A stretch of DNA of 64,000 bases from positions 62,001-126,000 of the forward strand of contig NZ_MSQD01000002.1 of assembly GCF_002102475.1 (NCBI RefSeq), written 5' to 3'. Source of the stretch: Thermoanaerobacterium sp. PSU-2 (GTDB taxonomy: Bacteria > Bacillota > Thermoanaerobacteria > Thermoanaerobacterales > Thermoanaerobacteraceae). Shown here in pieces: positions 1 to 7,948 of the stretch (position 1 is the first letter of the stretch; every line of letters begins with the position of its first letter). The notes beneath the pieces were generated by a model. It made no database searches. It saw only the letters and a list, made by a program, of their open reading frames with translations, and was not told the DNA's origin. The translations under genes were made by a program, and so were the position numbers.

Positions 1-684
1 AAACTTTTAAAATTAAAGGATGAATTAAGCATAAACATATCTAAAAGCAATGTCGATGTGATAAATGAGTGTGATGTTGTTATTTTAGCAATAAAGCCAA
101 ATTTATATGATAGCGTCTTGGAAGAAATAAAAAACGATGTAGATGAAAATAAAATTATTATTATAATTGCCCCTGGAATTAGTATTGATCACGTAAAGAG
201 CATTTTAAATAAAGGGAAGATAGTGCGTACAATTCCCAATACACCGGCTTTGATTGGAGAAGGTATTACAGCTATATCGTATCCTGAAGATATATCTTCT
301 AATGATAAAGAAATAGTTGAGAAAATATTCAAATCATGTGGAGAAATAGTTGAGATAAAAGAAAATCTAATAGATGCGGCAATGGCAATATCAAGTTGTA
401 GCCCAGCTTACGTGTACATGTTTATTGAAGCTTTATCTGACGCTGGTGTATCGTTAGGTTTACCGAGAGATGTAGCCTACAAATTGTCTTCAAAAGCTGT
501 TTCGGGTTCTGGTAGTATGGTTTTAAAAACAGGTTTTCATCCTGGCTATTTAAAAGATATGGTTACATCACCATCTGGAACTACAATACAAGGTGTCAGG
601 ACTTTGGAAAGGTACGGATTAAGAAGTGCTGTTTTTGAAGCTGTAATTTCATCTTTTGAAAAAGTAAAGGGAAACAAACAATGA
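1..684 (+). CDS. proC: Pyrroline-5-carboxylate reductase, 5' end outside the window
   Basis: Last step of proline synthesis: NAD(P)H-dependent reduction of 1-pyrroline-5-carboxylate to proline in the cytosol. The frame is open from base 1, giving about 227 visible residues of a family usually near 265-270. The N-terminal dinucleotide-binding glycine motif is therefore cut off by the window edge, and the GTG at 58 is internal. Support comes from the NTPALIGEG segment and the family signature near the C-terminus (SPSGTTIQGVRTLE). The stop overlaps the rnhA start by 4 bp (ATGA), so the two are probably translationally coupled. Confidence 0.95.
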   Translation, partial: KLLKLKDELSINISKSNVDVINECDVVILAIKPNLYDSVLEEIKNDVDENKIIIIIAPGISIDHVKSILNKGKIVRTIPNTPALIGEGITAISYPEDISSNDKEIVEKIFKSCGEIVEIKENLIDAAMAISSCSPAYVYMFIEALSDAGVSLGLPRDVAYKLSSKAVSGSGSMVLKTGFHPGYLKDMVTSPSGTTIQGVRTLERYGLRSAVFEAVISSFEKVKGNKQ

Positions 685-1142
685 TAAATATGTCTGATGT
701 TACTATATATACTGATGGCGCTTGTAGTGGTAATCCTGGTCCAGGTGGCTGGGGAGCAATTTTGATTTATAAAGACATAATAAAAGAAATATCAGGCTAC
801 GAAGAAAATACCACTAATAACAGAATGGAATTGACAGCCGCTATAGAAGCTTTAAAAATGCTAAAAAGGCCTTGTAATGTAAATTTATATAGCGATAGTA
901 GTTACTTAATAAATGCATTTAATCAAAAATGGATAGACAATTGGCTGAAAAGAGGCTGGATTAAGTCTGATAAGGCTCCTGTGGAAAACAAAGACCTGTG
1001 GCTTAAATTATTAGATTTATCATCGATACATAATATTAAATGGATTAAAGTCAAAGGACATGCTGATAATGAATACAATAATAGATGTGATAAACTGGCC
1101 ACTGATGAGATAAAAAAACATCAAATTGGAGTTATAAAATAA
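681..1142 (+). CDS. rnhA: Ribonuclease HI
   Basis: Endonuclease that cuts the RNA strand of RNA:DNA hybrids (R-loops, Okazaki primers). The 153-residue protein has the complete acidic active site: Asp12 in YTDGACSGNPGPGGWG, Glu50 in NNRMEL, Asp72 in YSDSS and Asp137 in NRCDKLA, plus the flexible-loop His127 in KGHAD. Length is normal for the bacterial type I enzyme. The ATG at 681 has AAAGGG just upstream inside proC and overlaps the proC stop; a second ATG three codons on is the alternative. No terminator with a T-tract follows, only the inverted repeat described separately. Confidence 0.97.
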   Translation: MINMSDVTIYTDGACSGNPGPGGWGAILIYKDIIKEISGYEENTTNNRMELTAAIEALKMLKRPCNVNLYSDSSYLINAFNQKWIDNWLKRGWIKSDKAPVENKDLWLKLLDLSSIHNIKWIKVKGHADNEYNNRCDKLATDEIKKHQIGVIK

Positions 1143-1154
1143 TTTTTTAAATCA

Positions 1155-1196
1155 ACACCCAATTATACGAAATAACTATTTCGTATAATTGGGTGT
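1155..1196. repeat. Perfect 20-bp inverted repeat with 2-bp centre
   Basis: Bases 1155-1174 and 1177-1196 are exact reverse complements separated by only AC. No run of T follows on either strand, so an intrinsic terminator is unlikely. It lies between rnhA and the tyrosine recombinase gene, about 30 bp before the latter's start. The core TTATACGAAAT/ATTTCGTATAA resembles in size the 11-bp half-sites bound by Xer-type recombinases, but the arms face outward instead of flanking a 6-8 bp core. An operator or recombinase-binding site is the preferred guess. Confidence 0.75.
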
Positions 1197-1226
1197 ACAT
1201 AAAGTTTATAGAGGTGAATTTTTGAC

Positions 1227-2210
1227 ATGTTTATCTCAACTAAAGATAATTTAGAATTACCTCCTATTCTTGAAGAATTCTTAAACTATTTTTCTACTAT
1301 AAAAGCTAGATCACCTAATACTGTTAAAGCCTATTTATACGATTTAATTTTGTTTTTCAGATTTATAAAGGTTAGAAAAAATCTATGCTCTGATTCGGAT
1401 TTTGATAACATCGATATTAGCGATATTGATATCTCTCTCATTGAGTCGATCGATTTAAATGATTTGTATGCTTTTTTATCTTTTGTCACACATGAAAGAT
1501 CTAATACTCCTCCAGCCCGCGCTCGCAAAGTTGCAAGTTTAAGATCTTTTTATAATTACCTATACGCAAAAAGAAAAATAATAACAAAAAACCCTGCTTT
1601 GGAATTAGAGTCACCTAAGCTTGGCATTAGACAGCCTGTATATTTGACATTAGATGAAAGTGTAAAATTATTAAACTCTATTGATGGAGAATTTAAAGAG
1701 CGGGATTACGCCATAATCACCTTGTTCTTAAATTGTGGACTTAGACTGTCAGAATTAGCAAATATAAATATTAGCGATATTAAAGATGATAAACTTACTG
1801 TTATTGGAAAAGGAAACAAACAGAGGACTGTTTACCTTAATGATGCGTGTATAAATGCCATAAACGATTATTTAAAAGTTAGGCCACATGACGGCGTTAA
1901 AGACAAAAAGGCATTGTTTTTAAGCAAAAGATTGCAAAGGATAAGCATTAAGACTATACAATACATCGTTAAAAAACATTTAAAAGACGCTAATCTTGAT
2001 GGCAAAAAGTATTCTACTCATAAACTTAGGCATACGGCAGCGACACTTATGTACAGATATGGAAAGGTTGATATCAGAACATTACAAAGGTTATTAGGAC
2101 ATTCTAACGTATCAACTACACAGATATATACACACGTTGATGACAGTCAACTGAGAGACGCTGTAAGTAAGAATCCCCTCTCTGAATTGAATATTGATAA
2201 TAAGAACTAA
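1227..2210 (+). CDS. Tyrosine recombinase of the XerC/XerD type
   Basis: Site-specific recombinase of the phage-integrase family, probably acting in chromosome dimer resolution. The 327-residue protein has an N-terminal SAM-like core-binding domain (about 10-125) and the catalytic domain with Arg173 (CGLRLSEL), Lys195 or Lys198, His265 and Arg268 (THKLRHT), His292 (LLGHSNVSTT) and the nucleophile Tyr301. It is longer than the usual 295-305 residues because of an acidic Asp/Ile/Ser-rich stretch at about 55-79. Start ATG has GAGGTG 10 bp upstream. It precedes lexA and is not beside phage genes, which argues for a housekeeping Xer enzyme. XerC versus XerD cannot be settled by eye. Confidence 0.88.
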   Translation: MFISTKDNLELPPILEEFLNYFSTIKARSPNTVKAYLYDLILFFRFIKVRKNLCSDSDFDNIDISDIDISLIESIDLNDLYAFLSFVTHERSNTPPARARKVASLRSFYNYLYAKRKIITKNPALELESPKLGIRQPVYLTLDESVKLLNSIDGEFKERDYAIITLFLNCGLRLSELANINISDIKDDKLTVIGKGNKQRTVYLNDACINAINDYLKVRPHDGVKDKKALFLSKRLQRISIKTIQYIVKKHLKDANLDGKKYSTHKLRHTAATLMYRYGKVDIRTLQRLLGHSNVSTTQIYTHVDDSQLRDAVSKNPLSELNIDNKN

Positions 2211-2242
2211 TGTTTGATTAAATTGTGCCTTTGTGTTATAAT
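2204..2242 (+). promoter_or_regulatory. lexA promoter with overlapping SOS-box-like site
   Basis: TTGATT at 2214-2219 and TATAAT at 2237-2242 are 17 bp apart, with a TGT extension in front of the -10. GAACTAATGTTT at 2204-2215 matches the Gram-positive LexA half-site pattern GAAC-N4-GTTY and overlaps the -35, a position suited to autorepression. It sits at the very end of the recombinase gene. Confidence 0.75.
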
Positions 2243-2268
2243 AAAGAAAAATTTGGAGGGGTCTAATC

Positions 2269-2892
2269 GTGAAAGATGTATCTAAAATAAGCATTAAGCA
2301 ACAAGAGATAATTGATTTTATAAAGAGTGAAATTAAACGCAAAGGATATCCACCATCGGTTAGAGAAATTGGGAAAGCTGTGGGCTTGCGTTCTACATCA
2401 ACAGTTCATGGACACTTGTCGCGCCTTGAGAAAAAAGGCTATATTAGAAGAGATCCAACAAAACCAAGAGCTATTGAGGTTTTAAGCAATGATGAAAAGT
2501 ATATTAGCGACGTTGTAAAGTTGCCTGTCATTGGCAAGGTCACTGCTGGAACTCCTATATTAGCTGTTCAAAATATTGAAGAGTATTATTCTGTACCGAG
2601 AGATCTTATTACAGGTTATGAAAGTGAAAGTTTTATTTTAAAAGTTCGCGGAGAAAGCATGATAAATGCGGGTATATTAGACGGTGATTACATCATAATT
2701 AGAAAGCAGTCATACGCAGACAACGGTGACATTGTAGTAGCTTTAATGGAAGATGAAGCAACTGTGAAAAGATTTTATAAAGAAAACAATCATATAAGGT
2801 TGCAACCTGAAAATCCTTCAATGAACCCTATAATTGTAGATGATGTGATGATTTTAGGAAAAGTAGTTGGAGTAATAAGAAAGCTCAAATGA
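2269..2892 (+). CDS. lexA: LexA repressor
   Basis: Transcriptional repressor of the SOS regulon, inactivated by RecA-stimulated self-cleavage. The 207-residue protein has an N-terminal winged-helix DNA-binding domain (about 1-70, [21 protein letters not shown]), the cleavage bond Ala93-Gly94 (VTAGTPIL) and an S24 peptidase domain with Ser130 ([10 protein letters not shown]) and Lys167 (ATVKRF). The GTG start is set by GGAGGGG 8 bp upstream. It has its own promoter with a likely LexA site, so autoregulation is expected. RecA, its activator, is encoded in the same window. Confidence 0.97.
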   Translation: MKDVSKISIKQQEIIDFIKSEIKRKGYPPSVREIGKAVGLRSTSTVHGHLSRLEKKGYIRRDPTKPRAIEVLSNDEKYISDVVKLPVIGKVTAGTPILAVQNIEEYYSVPRDLITGYESESFILKVRGESMINAGILDGDYIIIRKQSYADNGDIVVALMEDEATVKRFYKENNHIRLQPENPSMNPIIVDDVMILGKVVGVIRKLK

Positions 2893-2912
2893 TGATTCGT
2901 TTGAGCTTTCTT
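2877..2912. terminator. Bidirectional hairpin between convergent genes
   Basis: A 13-bp perfect stem (2877-2889 with 2900-2912) and 10-nt loop contains the lexA stop codon and lies 4 bp from the stop of the converging gene. T residues lie in the outer stem on both strands (CTTTCTT), so it could end both transcripts, though the U-tracts are weak. Confidence 0.7.
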
Positions 2913-2916
2913 AAAT

Positions 2917-4203
2917 TTAGATTTTGATGAATCCTTTCTCTATCATATTGCTTATTGCAATCATAAGGCTAAGCTTTACTTGATAATATGATAAACCACC
3001 CTGTACATAAGCTGTATATGGTTTCCTAATAGGAGCATCAGCACTTAATTCAATAGATGAACCTTGAATAAATCCCCCTGCAGCCATAATAACTTGATCG
3101 TCATATCCTGGCATATCCCATGGTTCAGGAACCACATGTGAATCAACAGGAGAACCTTTCTGGATGCTTTGAATGAAAGTAATTAATTCTTCTTTTGTTT
3201 TAAATCTAATTGCTTGTACAATATCTGTTCTCAAATCATTGAATCTTGGCAAAACTTCATATCCCAGCGTTTCCATTATTTTAGCTAAAATTATAGCTCC
3301 TTTCAATGCATTGCCAACAATCAAAGGTGAAAAAAATAATCCTTCTAATGTTAAACGATTTGTATTCAGTGTAGGGCCAACCTTCTTCCCTATCCCAGGT
3401 GCAAATAATCTGTATGCTGCTTTTTCAACAAGCTCTTTCTTTCCTGCAACATAACCACCTGTAGGAGATATACCACCTCCAGGATTTTTTATCAAAGAGC
3501 CTGCAATCAGATCTGCTCCAACGTCTGTAGGTTCTAAATCTTCTGTAAATTCGCCATAACAATTGTCTACAAATACAATTATATCTTTATTTTTGTCTTT
3601 CAACTTTTTAATAACAAATTCAATATCATCAATAGAAAGTGAATACCTAAAGTCATATCCTTTTGATCTCTGTATCATAACCATTTTTGTTTTTCTTGAA
3701 ACTTCGCCTATAAGTCTTTCTACATCAATTTTCCCGTTTTTTAAAAGAGGAATTTCTTTGTATATAATTCCTAAATCTGTAAGAGAACCATTGTTGCTAT
3801 TGCTTCCCTTCCCTATTATATCAGTAAGAGTATCATACGGTGTTCCACAAGCCGATATTAGCTCATCATTTGGTCTTAATACACCATAAAGGCATAAAGA
3901 TATGGCATGTGTTCCAGAAACTATTTGAGGCCTTACTAAGGCGTCTTGTGTGTTAAATATGTCAGAATATATTTTTTCTATTGTATCTCTTCCTATGTCG
4001 CCATAACCATATCCTGTTGTTCCATTAAAATGTATATCGCTCAAATGATTCTTTTGCATTGCGTACAATACTTTGTATTGATTTTTTTCTACGATCTTAT
4101 CAATTTTTTTAAACTCCTCTTCAACATCATTTTCTGCCTTTTCAAGCAAAAAAATAACATCTTTAGAGATGTTAAATTTTTCTTCAAGTATGTTTTCCGA
4201 CAT
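2917..4203 (-). CDS. PLP-dependent enzyme of the YnbB / methionine gamma-lyase-like family (aluminium resistance protein family)
   Basis: Fold-type I pyridoxal-phosphate enzyme related to Cys/Met metabolism lyases; the family is often called aluminium resistance protein and its physiological substrate is not established. The 428-residue protein has RPQIVSGTHAI, VFVDNCYGEF (the PLP-ring Asp) and the probable Schiff-base Lys in GSLIKNPGGG. The ATG at 4203 is chosen over an earlier in-frame codon because GAGAGG lies at the right distance before it; the gap to the preceding spoVK stop is 4 nt. In Bacillus subtilis ynbB also lies near spoVK, so the pairing is conserved. Confidence 0.88.
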   Translation of the reverse strand: MSENILEEKFNISKDVIFLLEKAENDVEEEFKKIDKIVEKNQYKVLYAMQKNHLSDIHFNGTTGYGYGDIGRDTIEKIYSDIFNTQDALVRPQIVSGTHAISLCLYGVLRPNDELISACGTPYDTLTDIIGKGSNSNNGSLTDLGIIYKEIPLLKNGKIDVERLIGEVSRKTKMVMIQRSKGYDFRYSLSIDDIEFVIKKLKDKNKDIIVFVDNCYGEFTEDLEPTDVGADLIAGSLIKNPGGGISPTGGYVAGKKELVEKAAYRLFAPGIGKKVGPTLNTNRLTLEGLFFSPLIVGNALKGAIILAKIMETLGYEVLPRFNDLRTDIVQAIRFKTKEELITFIQSIQKGSPVDSHVVPEPWDMPGYDDQVIMAAGGFIQGSSIELSADAPIRKPYTAYVQGGLSYYQVKLSLMIAISNMIEKGFIKI

Positions 4204-4207
4204 ATTC

Positions 4208-5098
4208 TCAATCCTCTCTAATATCAATAGAATCAATTATCATCAAATCGTCTTTTGTTATTGTTTTTTTATTTATTACTCTTACAGCTTGTTTTCTTAT
4301 AGCTCTTTCAATTATGTTTCTAACCAATCTCGCATTGCCTATTTCTCTTGTAGTATTGTCATTAATTAAAACTTTCATTATTTTTCTTTTTGCGCTATCT
4401 GTTAGTACGTATTGCCTATTCTTTGTCATTAATTCTGCAATCCGTAACAATTCATCTATAGTGTAGTCAGGAAAATCAATTTGTATAGGGAATCTAGATC
4501 TTAAACCTGGGTTTGTGTTTAGAAAATATTCCATTTCATCTCTATAACCTGCCAAAATCAAGACAAATTGATCTTTGTAATCTTCCATTGCTTTGACTAA
4601 AGTATCAATCGCCTCTTTACCAAAGTCCTTTTCTCCACCCCTTGCCAAGGAATAAGCTTCATCTACAAATAATATTCCGCCTAATGCTTTTTTTACATTT
4701 TCTTGTACTCTATGAGCCGTATGTCCTATGTATTCGCCAACTAAGTCGGCTCTTTCCACTTCTACCACATGTCCTTTGTTAAGGACTCCAATGCCCTTTA
4801 AAAGCTTACCCAATATTCTTGCAACGGTTGTCTTTCCAGTACCAGGATTCCCCTTAAACACCATATGTAAAACTATTGGATCTGTCACTAATCCTGCATT
4901 TTTCCTCTTAATTTGAACTTGCTCTAAAGCATATAACTCGTTTATTATTTGTTTTACTTTGTTAAGGCCAATTAAAGAGTTTAATTCTTTTAATGCTTCT
5001 ATCTCGAGGTTTTTATCTTTTTCTATATTTTTATTGTCATCAGATTTTGATTTTTTTTCAATCTTATAATTTTCAAAGTTTACAGACCATATACTCAT
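4208..5098 (-). CDS. spoVK: Stage V sporulation protein K, AAA+ ATPase
   Basis: CbbX/SpoVK-type AAA+ ATPase needed late in spore maturation; its direct substrate is unknown. Visible motifs are Walker A GNPGTGKTTVA, Walker B GGILFVDEAYSL, sensor 1 ILAGYRDEM and arginine-finger region NPGLRSRFP. An N-terminal tail of about 35 charged residues precedes the ATPase core. Start at the ATG at 5098 (296 residues) is preferred because GGGATGTGAT, close to the consensus ribosome site, lies just upstream; an ATG at 5119 has none. A sigma-E-like promoter and an inverted repeat covering the ribosome site lie upstream. It forms a unit with the PLP enzyme. Confidence 0.93.
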   Translation of the reverse strand: MSIWSVNFENYKIEKKSKSDDNKNIEKDKNLEIEALKELNSLIGLNKVKQIINELYALEQVQIKRKNAGLVTDPIVLHMVFKGNPGTGKTTVARILGKLLKGIGVLNKGHVVEVERADLVGEYIGHTAHRVQENVKKALGGILFVDEAYSLARGGEKDFGKEAIDTLVKAMEDYKDQFVLILAGYRDEMEYFLNTNPGLRSRFPIQIDFPDYTIDELLRIAELMTKNRQYVLTDSAKRKIMKVLINDNTTREIGNARLVRNIIERAIRKQAVRVINKKTITKDDLMIIDSIDIRED

Positions 5099-5104
5099 GA
5101 CAAT

Positions 5105-5154
5105 CACATCCCAATACATTTTTCGCTAATACTATTTTATGATATTGGGATGTG
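5105..5154 (-). repeat. Inverted repeat able to mask the spoVK ribosome-binding site
   Basis: Arms of 12 bp (5143-5154 and 5105-5116, CACATCCCAATA / TATTGGGATGTG) are perfect complements 26 nt apart. The downstream arm contains the spoVK Shine-Dalgarno GGGATGTG. An mRNA reading through from asnS would carry both arms; one starting from the sigma-E-like promoter would lack the upstream arm. Confidence 0.65.
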
Positions 5155-5162
5155 AAATGTTC
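5134..5162 (-). promoter_or_regulatory. Sigma-E-like promoter for spoVK
   Basis: On the - strand GAACATT (5162-5156) is followed after 14 bp by CATAAAAT (5141-5134). This matches the Bacillus sigma-E pattern KMATATT-N14-CATACAMT at 6 of 7 and 7 of 8 positions. spoVK is a mother-cell gene in Bacillus, which fits. No strong vegetative promoter is visible here. Confidence 0.55.
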
Positions 5163-5172
5163 ATACTGTTTA

Positions 5173-6468
5173 TTATGGGCGAATTCTGGACAGTGTTCTT
5201 GGAAATGGTATGCATTCTCTCACATGTTCTGTATTAGTTATCCATGCAACTGTTCTCTCTATACCAAGTCCAAAGCCGGAATGTGGTACAGTGCCATATT
5301 TTCTTAAATCAAGATACCAATCGTACATATCAATAGGCAAATTTTCTTCTTTCAGCCTTTTTACTAACAAATCATAATCGTGAATACGCTGACTGCCTCC
5401 AATAATCTCCCCATAGCCTTCAGGTGCAAGCAAATCTGCACATAGCACTACTTCAGGTCTATCTTCTTTCGGCTGCATGTAAAAGGCTTTGCATTTGGCA
5501 GGGTATTCAGTTATGAAGACAGGTTTATCGAATTGATTTGACAAGAATGTCTCATCTGGCGAGCCCAAATCATTCCCCCATTGAATCTCATATCCATTTT
5601 TATTCAAAAGCTCAATTGCTTCATCGTATGTCAATCGAGGAAAAGGAGTTTTGATTTTTTCCAGCTTACCTAGATCTCTTCCAAGTTCTTTTAATTCCCT
5701 TGAACAGTTTTCTAATACAGATTGAACTATGTATTCTACCAACTTTTCTTGAACTTCCATATTGCCGTAATGATCGACAAAAGCCATTTCAGGCTCAACC
5801 ATCCAAAACTCATTTAAGTGTCTTCTCGTTTTTGATTTTTCAGCTCTAAATGTTGGACCAAAGCTGTACACCTTACCAAATGCCATGGCAGCAGCTTCTT
5901 GATACAACTGACCAGTTTGTGAAAGATAAGCATTTTCACCAAAATAATCTATTTGAAAAAGGTCTGAAGTTCCTTCACAAGTAGATGGTGTTATGATTGG
6001 CGAGTCAATTCTTACAAAATCATTATTATTTAAAAACTCTTGTATTGCCTTTATAACTTCATGGCGAATAGACAAAATTGCCTGCTGTCTCGGTGTTCTG
6101 ATCCAAAGGTGTCTATTGTCTAATAAAAAATCTACTCCATGTTCTTTTAATGAAATAGGATAATCATTAAAAGCCATCTGTATTAAATCTACATTTTTAA
6201 CTGTAAGTTCGAAACCGAAAGGAGATCTTTCATCTTTTCTCACAATGCCAGAAACTGATATAGAAGATTCCTGTGTTAATTTGTCGCAAAGTTCAAAGAC
6301 ATTTTCGTCTACTTCATTTTTTACAACTATGCCCTGAACAAATCCAGATCCATCTCGTATTATTAAAAATTTAATTTTCCCGCTGGATCTTTTATTGTAT
6401 AGCCATCCATTAATTGTAACTTCTTCCCCCACATGATCTTTCATTTCTTTTATTTTTATCAGATTCAT
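5173..6468 (-). CDS. asnS: Asparaginyl-tRNA synthetase
   Basis: Class IIb aminoacyl-tRNA synthetase that charges tRNA-Asn. The 431-residue protein has an N-terminal OB-fold anticodon-binding domain (about 15-100, [16 protein letters not shown]), motif 2 ([17 protein letters not shown]) and motif 3 ([12 protein letters not shown]) near the end. The segments [14 protein letters not shown] and [12 protein letters not shown] favour the asparaginyl over the aspartyl enzyme. Start at the ATG at 6468 is fixed by AGGAGG 8 bp before it; an earlier GTG lies upstream of that site. The 40-bp gap to purB leaves no room for a T-box, so it probably belongs to the purB transcript. Confidence 0.96.
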   Translation of the reverse strand: MNLIKIKEMKDHVGEEVTINGWLYNKRSSGKIKFLIIRDGSGFVQGIVVKNEVDENVFELCDKLTQESSISVSGIVRKDERSPFGFELTVKNVDLIQMAFNDYPISLKEHGVDFLLDNRHLWIRTPRQQAILSIRHEVIKAIQEFLNNNDFVRIDSPIITPSTCEGTSDLFQIDYFGENAYLSQTGQLYQEAAAMAFGKVYSFGPTFRAEKSKTRRHLNEFWMVEPEMAFVDHYGNMEVQEKLVEYIVQSVLENCSRELKELGRDLGKLEKIKTPFPRLTYDEAIELLNKNGYEIQWGNDLGSPDETFLSNQFDKPVFITEYPAKCKAFYMQPKEDRPEVVLCADLLAPEGYGEIIGGSQRIHDYDLLVKRLKEENLPIDMYDWYLDLRKYGTVPHSGFGLGIERTVAWITNTEHVRECIPFPRTLSRIRP

Positions 6469-6508
6469 ATTTACGCCTCCTATCACGTAAATTATAACAT
6501 AATTATTT

Positions 6509-7933
6509 TTATACTTCTATACTGACTTCTACGTCTTCAATGCGATTTGCATTAAGCAACGGTTTAACCACATTCTTTATGTATTCTACCGTCTGATTTA
6601 TAGCTCTTCCAGTAAATTTGATAGGATTTATAATATCATCAATCTCTGTGTCTGACAAAATTATTCTTTCATCTTTTTTTAACATATCTAATAGCTGATT
6701 TTCTCCACCGTTTTTAATAATTTCCTGGGCCTTTAGCGAATTTTCACGTATGACTTCATGCAATTCTTGTCTATCTCCGCCTTTTACAACACATTCCATT
6801 AAAATTGCTTCAGTAGCCATAAATGGCAGTTCATTCATGACATGCTTGTTAATTATTTTGGTATTCACCTGTAATCCAGATGCGACATTTAAATATAAAT
6901 TTAAAATAGCATCAGTTGCGAGAAACATCTCTGGTATTATAATTCTTCTATTGGCAGAATCATCAAGTGTTCTTTCAAACCATTGTGAAGATGATGTAAT
7001 TGATGAATTAAGCAGTGCCGTAATAACGTACCTGGAAAGTGATGCTATCCTTTCGCATCTCATTGGATTTCTTTTATATGCCATTGCTGATGAGCCTACT
7101 TGTTTTTCTTCAAATGGTTCTTCTATTTCCTTTAAATGCTGCAACAATCTTATATCATTGCTGAATTTGTGTGCACTTTGAGCTATTTCACTTAAAACAG
7201 AAAGAAGCAAAAAGTCATACTTCCTTGTGTAAGTTTGGCCAGTTACGTCAAACGATTTGTCAAAGCCCATCTTTTCTACTACAAGCCTATCAAGCAGTTT
7301 TACTTTTTCTTCGTCACCATTAAACAGCTCCATGAAACTTGCCTGTGTTCCTGTTGTTCCTTTTACGCCTCTTAGCTTTATATTTTTAAGCCTATATTCA
7401 AGATCTTCGTAATCAAATATCAAATCTTGAATCCATAGAGTAGCTCTTTTCCCGACAGTTGTCAACTGAGCTGGTTGAAAGTGAGTAAAACCCAATGTAG
7501 GTATATCTTTATATTTTAATGCAAAATCTGAAAGTATCTCAATTAGCTTAAGTAATTTTTTTCTGATTATCTGGAATCCTTTATACATAAGTATAATATC
7601 TGTATTATCATCCACAAAAGCAGATGTTGCTCCTAAGTGTATAATTGGCTTTGCCTTTGGACACTGCAGGCCATATGCTCTAATATGTGCCATGACATCG
7701 TGCCGAAGTTCTTTTTCCAGTCTCTTAGCATCTTCGTAATTTATATCTTCAACATGTTTCTCCATCTCTTCTATTTGTTCATCGGTAATATTAAGCCCTA
7801 ATTCTTTTTCGCTTTTTGCTAAAGCGATCCATAGCTTTCTCCAAGTTTTGAATTTTTCATCATCTGAGAATATTTGAGACATTTCTTTGCTTGCATAACG
7901 TGTTATCAATGGATTTTCATATAGATTTGACAT
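6509..7933 (-). CDS. purB: Adenylosuccinate lyase
   Basis: Cleaves SAICAR and adenylosuccinate with release of fumarate, in de novo purine and AMP synthesis. The 474-residue protein carries the fumarase/aspartase-superfamily signature [11 protein letters not shown] at 280-290 with the catalytic Ser, the [12 protein letters not shown] loop and [17 protein letters not shown] start with TCGGAGG upstream. It lies 15 nt after aspB, suggesting one transcript with aspB, and away from other pur genes, as is common for purB. Confidence 0.96.
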   Translation of the reverse strand: MSNLYENPLITRYASKEMSQIFSDDEKFKTWRKLWIALAKSEKELGLNITDEQIEEMEKHVEDINYEDAKRLEKELRHDVMAHIRAYGLQCPKAKPIIHLGATSAFVDDNTDIILMYKGFQIIRKKLLKLIEILSDFALKYKDIPTLGFTHFQPAQLTTVGKRATLWIQDLIFDYEDLEYRLKNIKLRGVKGTTGTQASFMELFNGDEEKVKLLDRLVVEKMGFDKSFDVTGQTYTRKYDFLLLSVLSEIAQSAHKFSNDIRLLQHLKEIEEPFEEKQVGSSAMAYKRNPMRCERIASLSRYVITALLNSSITSSSQWFERTLDDSANRRIIIPEMFLATDAILNLYLNVASGLQVNTKIINKHVMNELPFMATEAILMECVVKGGDRQELHEVIRENSLKAQEIIKNGGENQLLDMLKKDERIILSDTEIDDIINPIKFTGRAINQTVEYIKNVVKPLLNANRIEDVEVSIEV

Positions 7934-7948
7934 AATTACCTCCGATTT

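Noticed and set aside
58..684. proC as a complete gene starting at GTG 58
   Set aside because: The frame is open to base 1 and codes for P5C-reductase-like sequence, so the gene is cut by the window edge.
1163..1188. loxP- or dif-like recombination site
   Set aside because: Short similarity to TTCGTATA-type arms exists, but the arms face outward with a 2-bp centre, unlike the 6-8 bp core of known sites.
1155..1196. Intrinsic terminator for rnhA
   Set aside because: The stem is strong, but neither strand has a U-tract after it; listed as an inverted repeat of unknown role.
6469..6508. T-box riboswitch upstream of asnS
   Set aside because: Only 40 bp separate purB and asnS, and no T-box motif or specifier stem is present.
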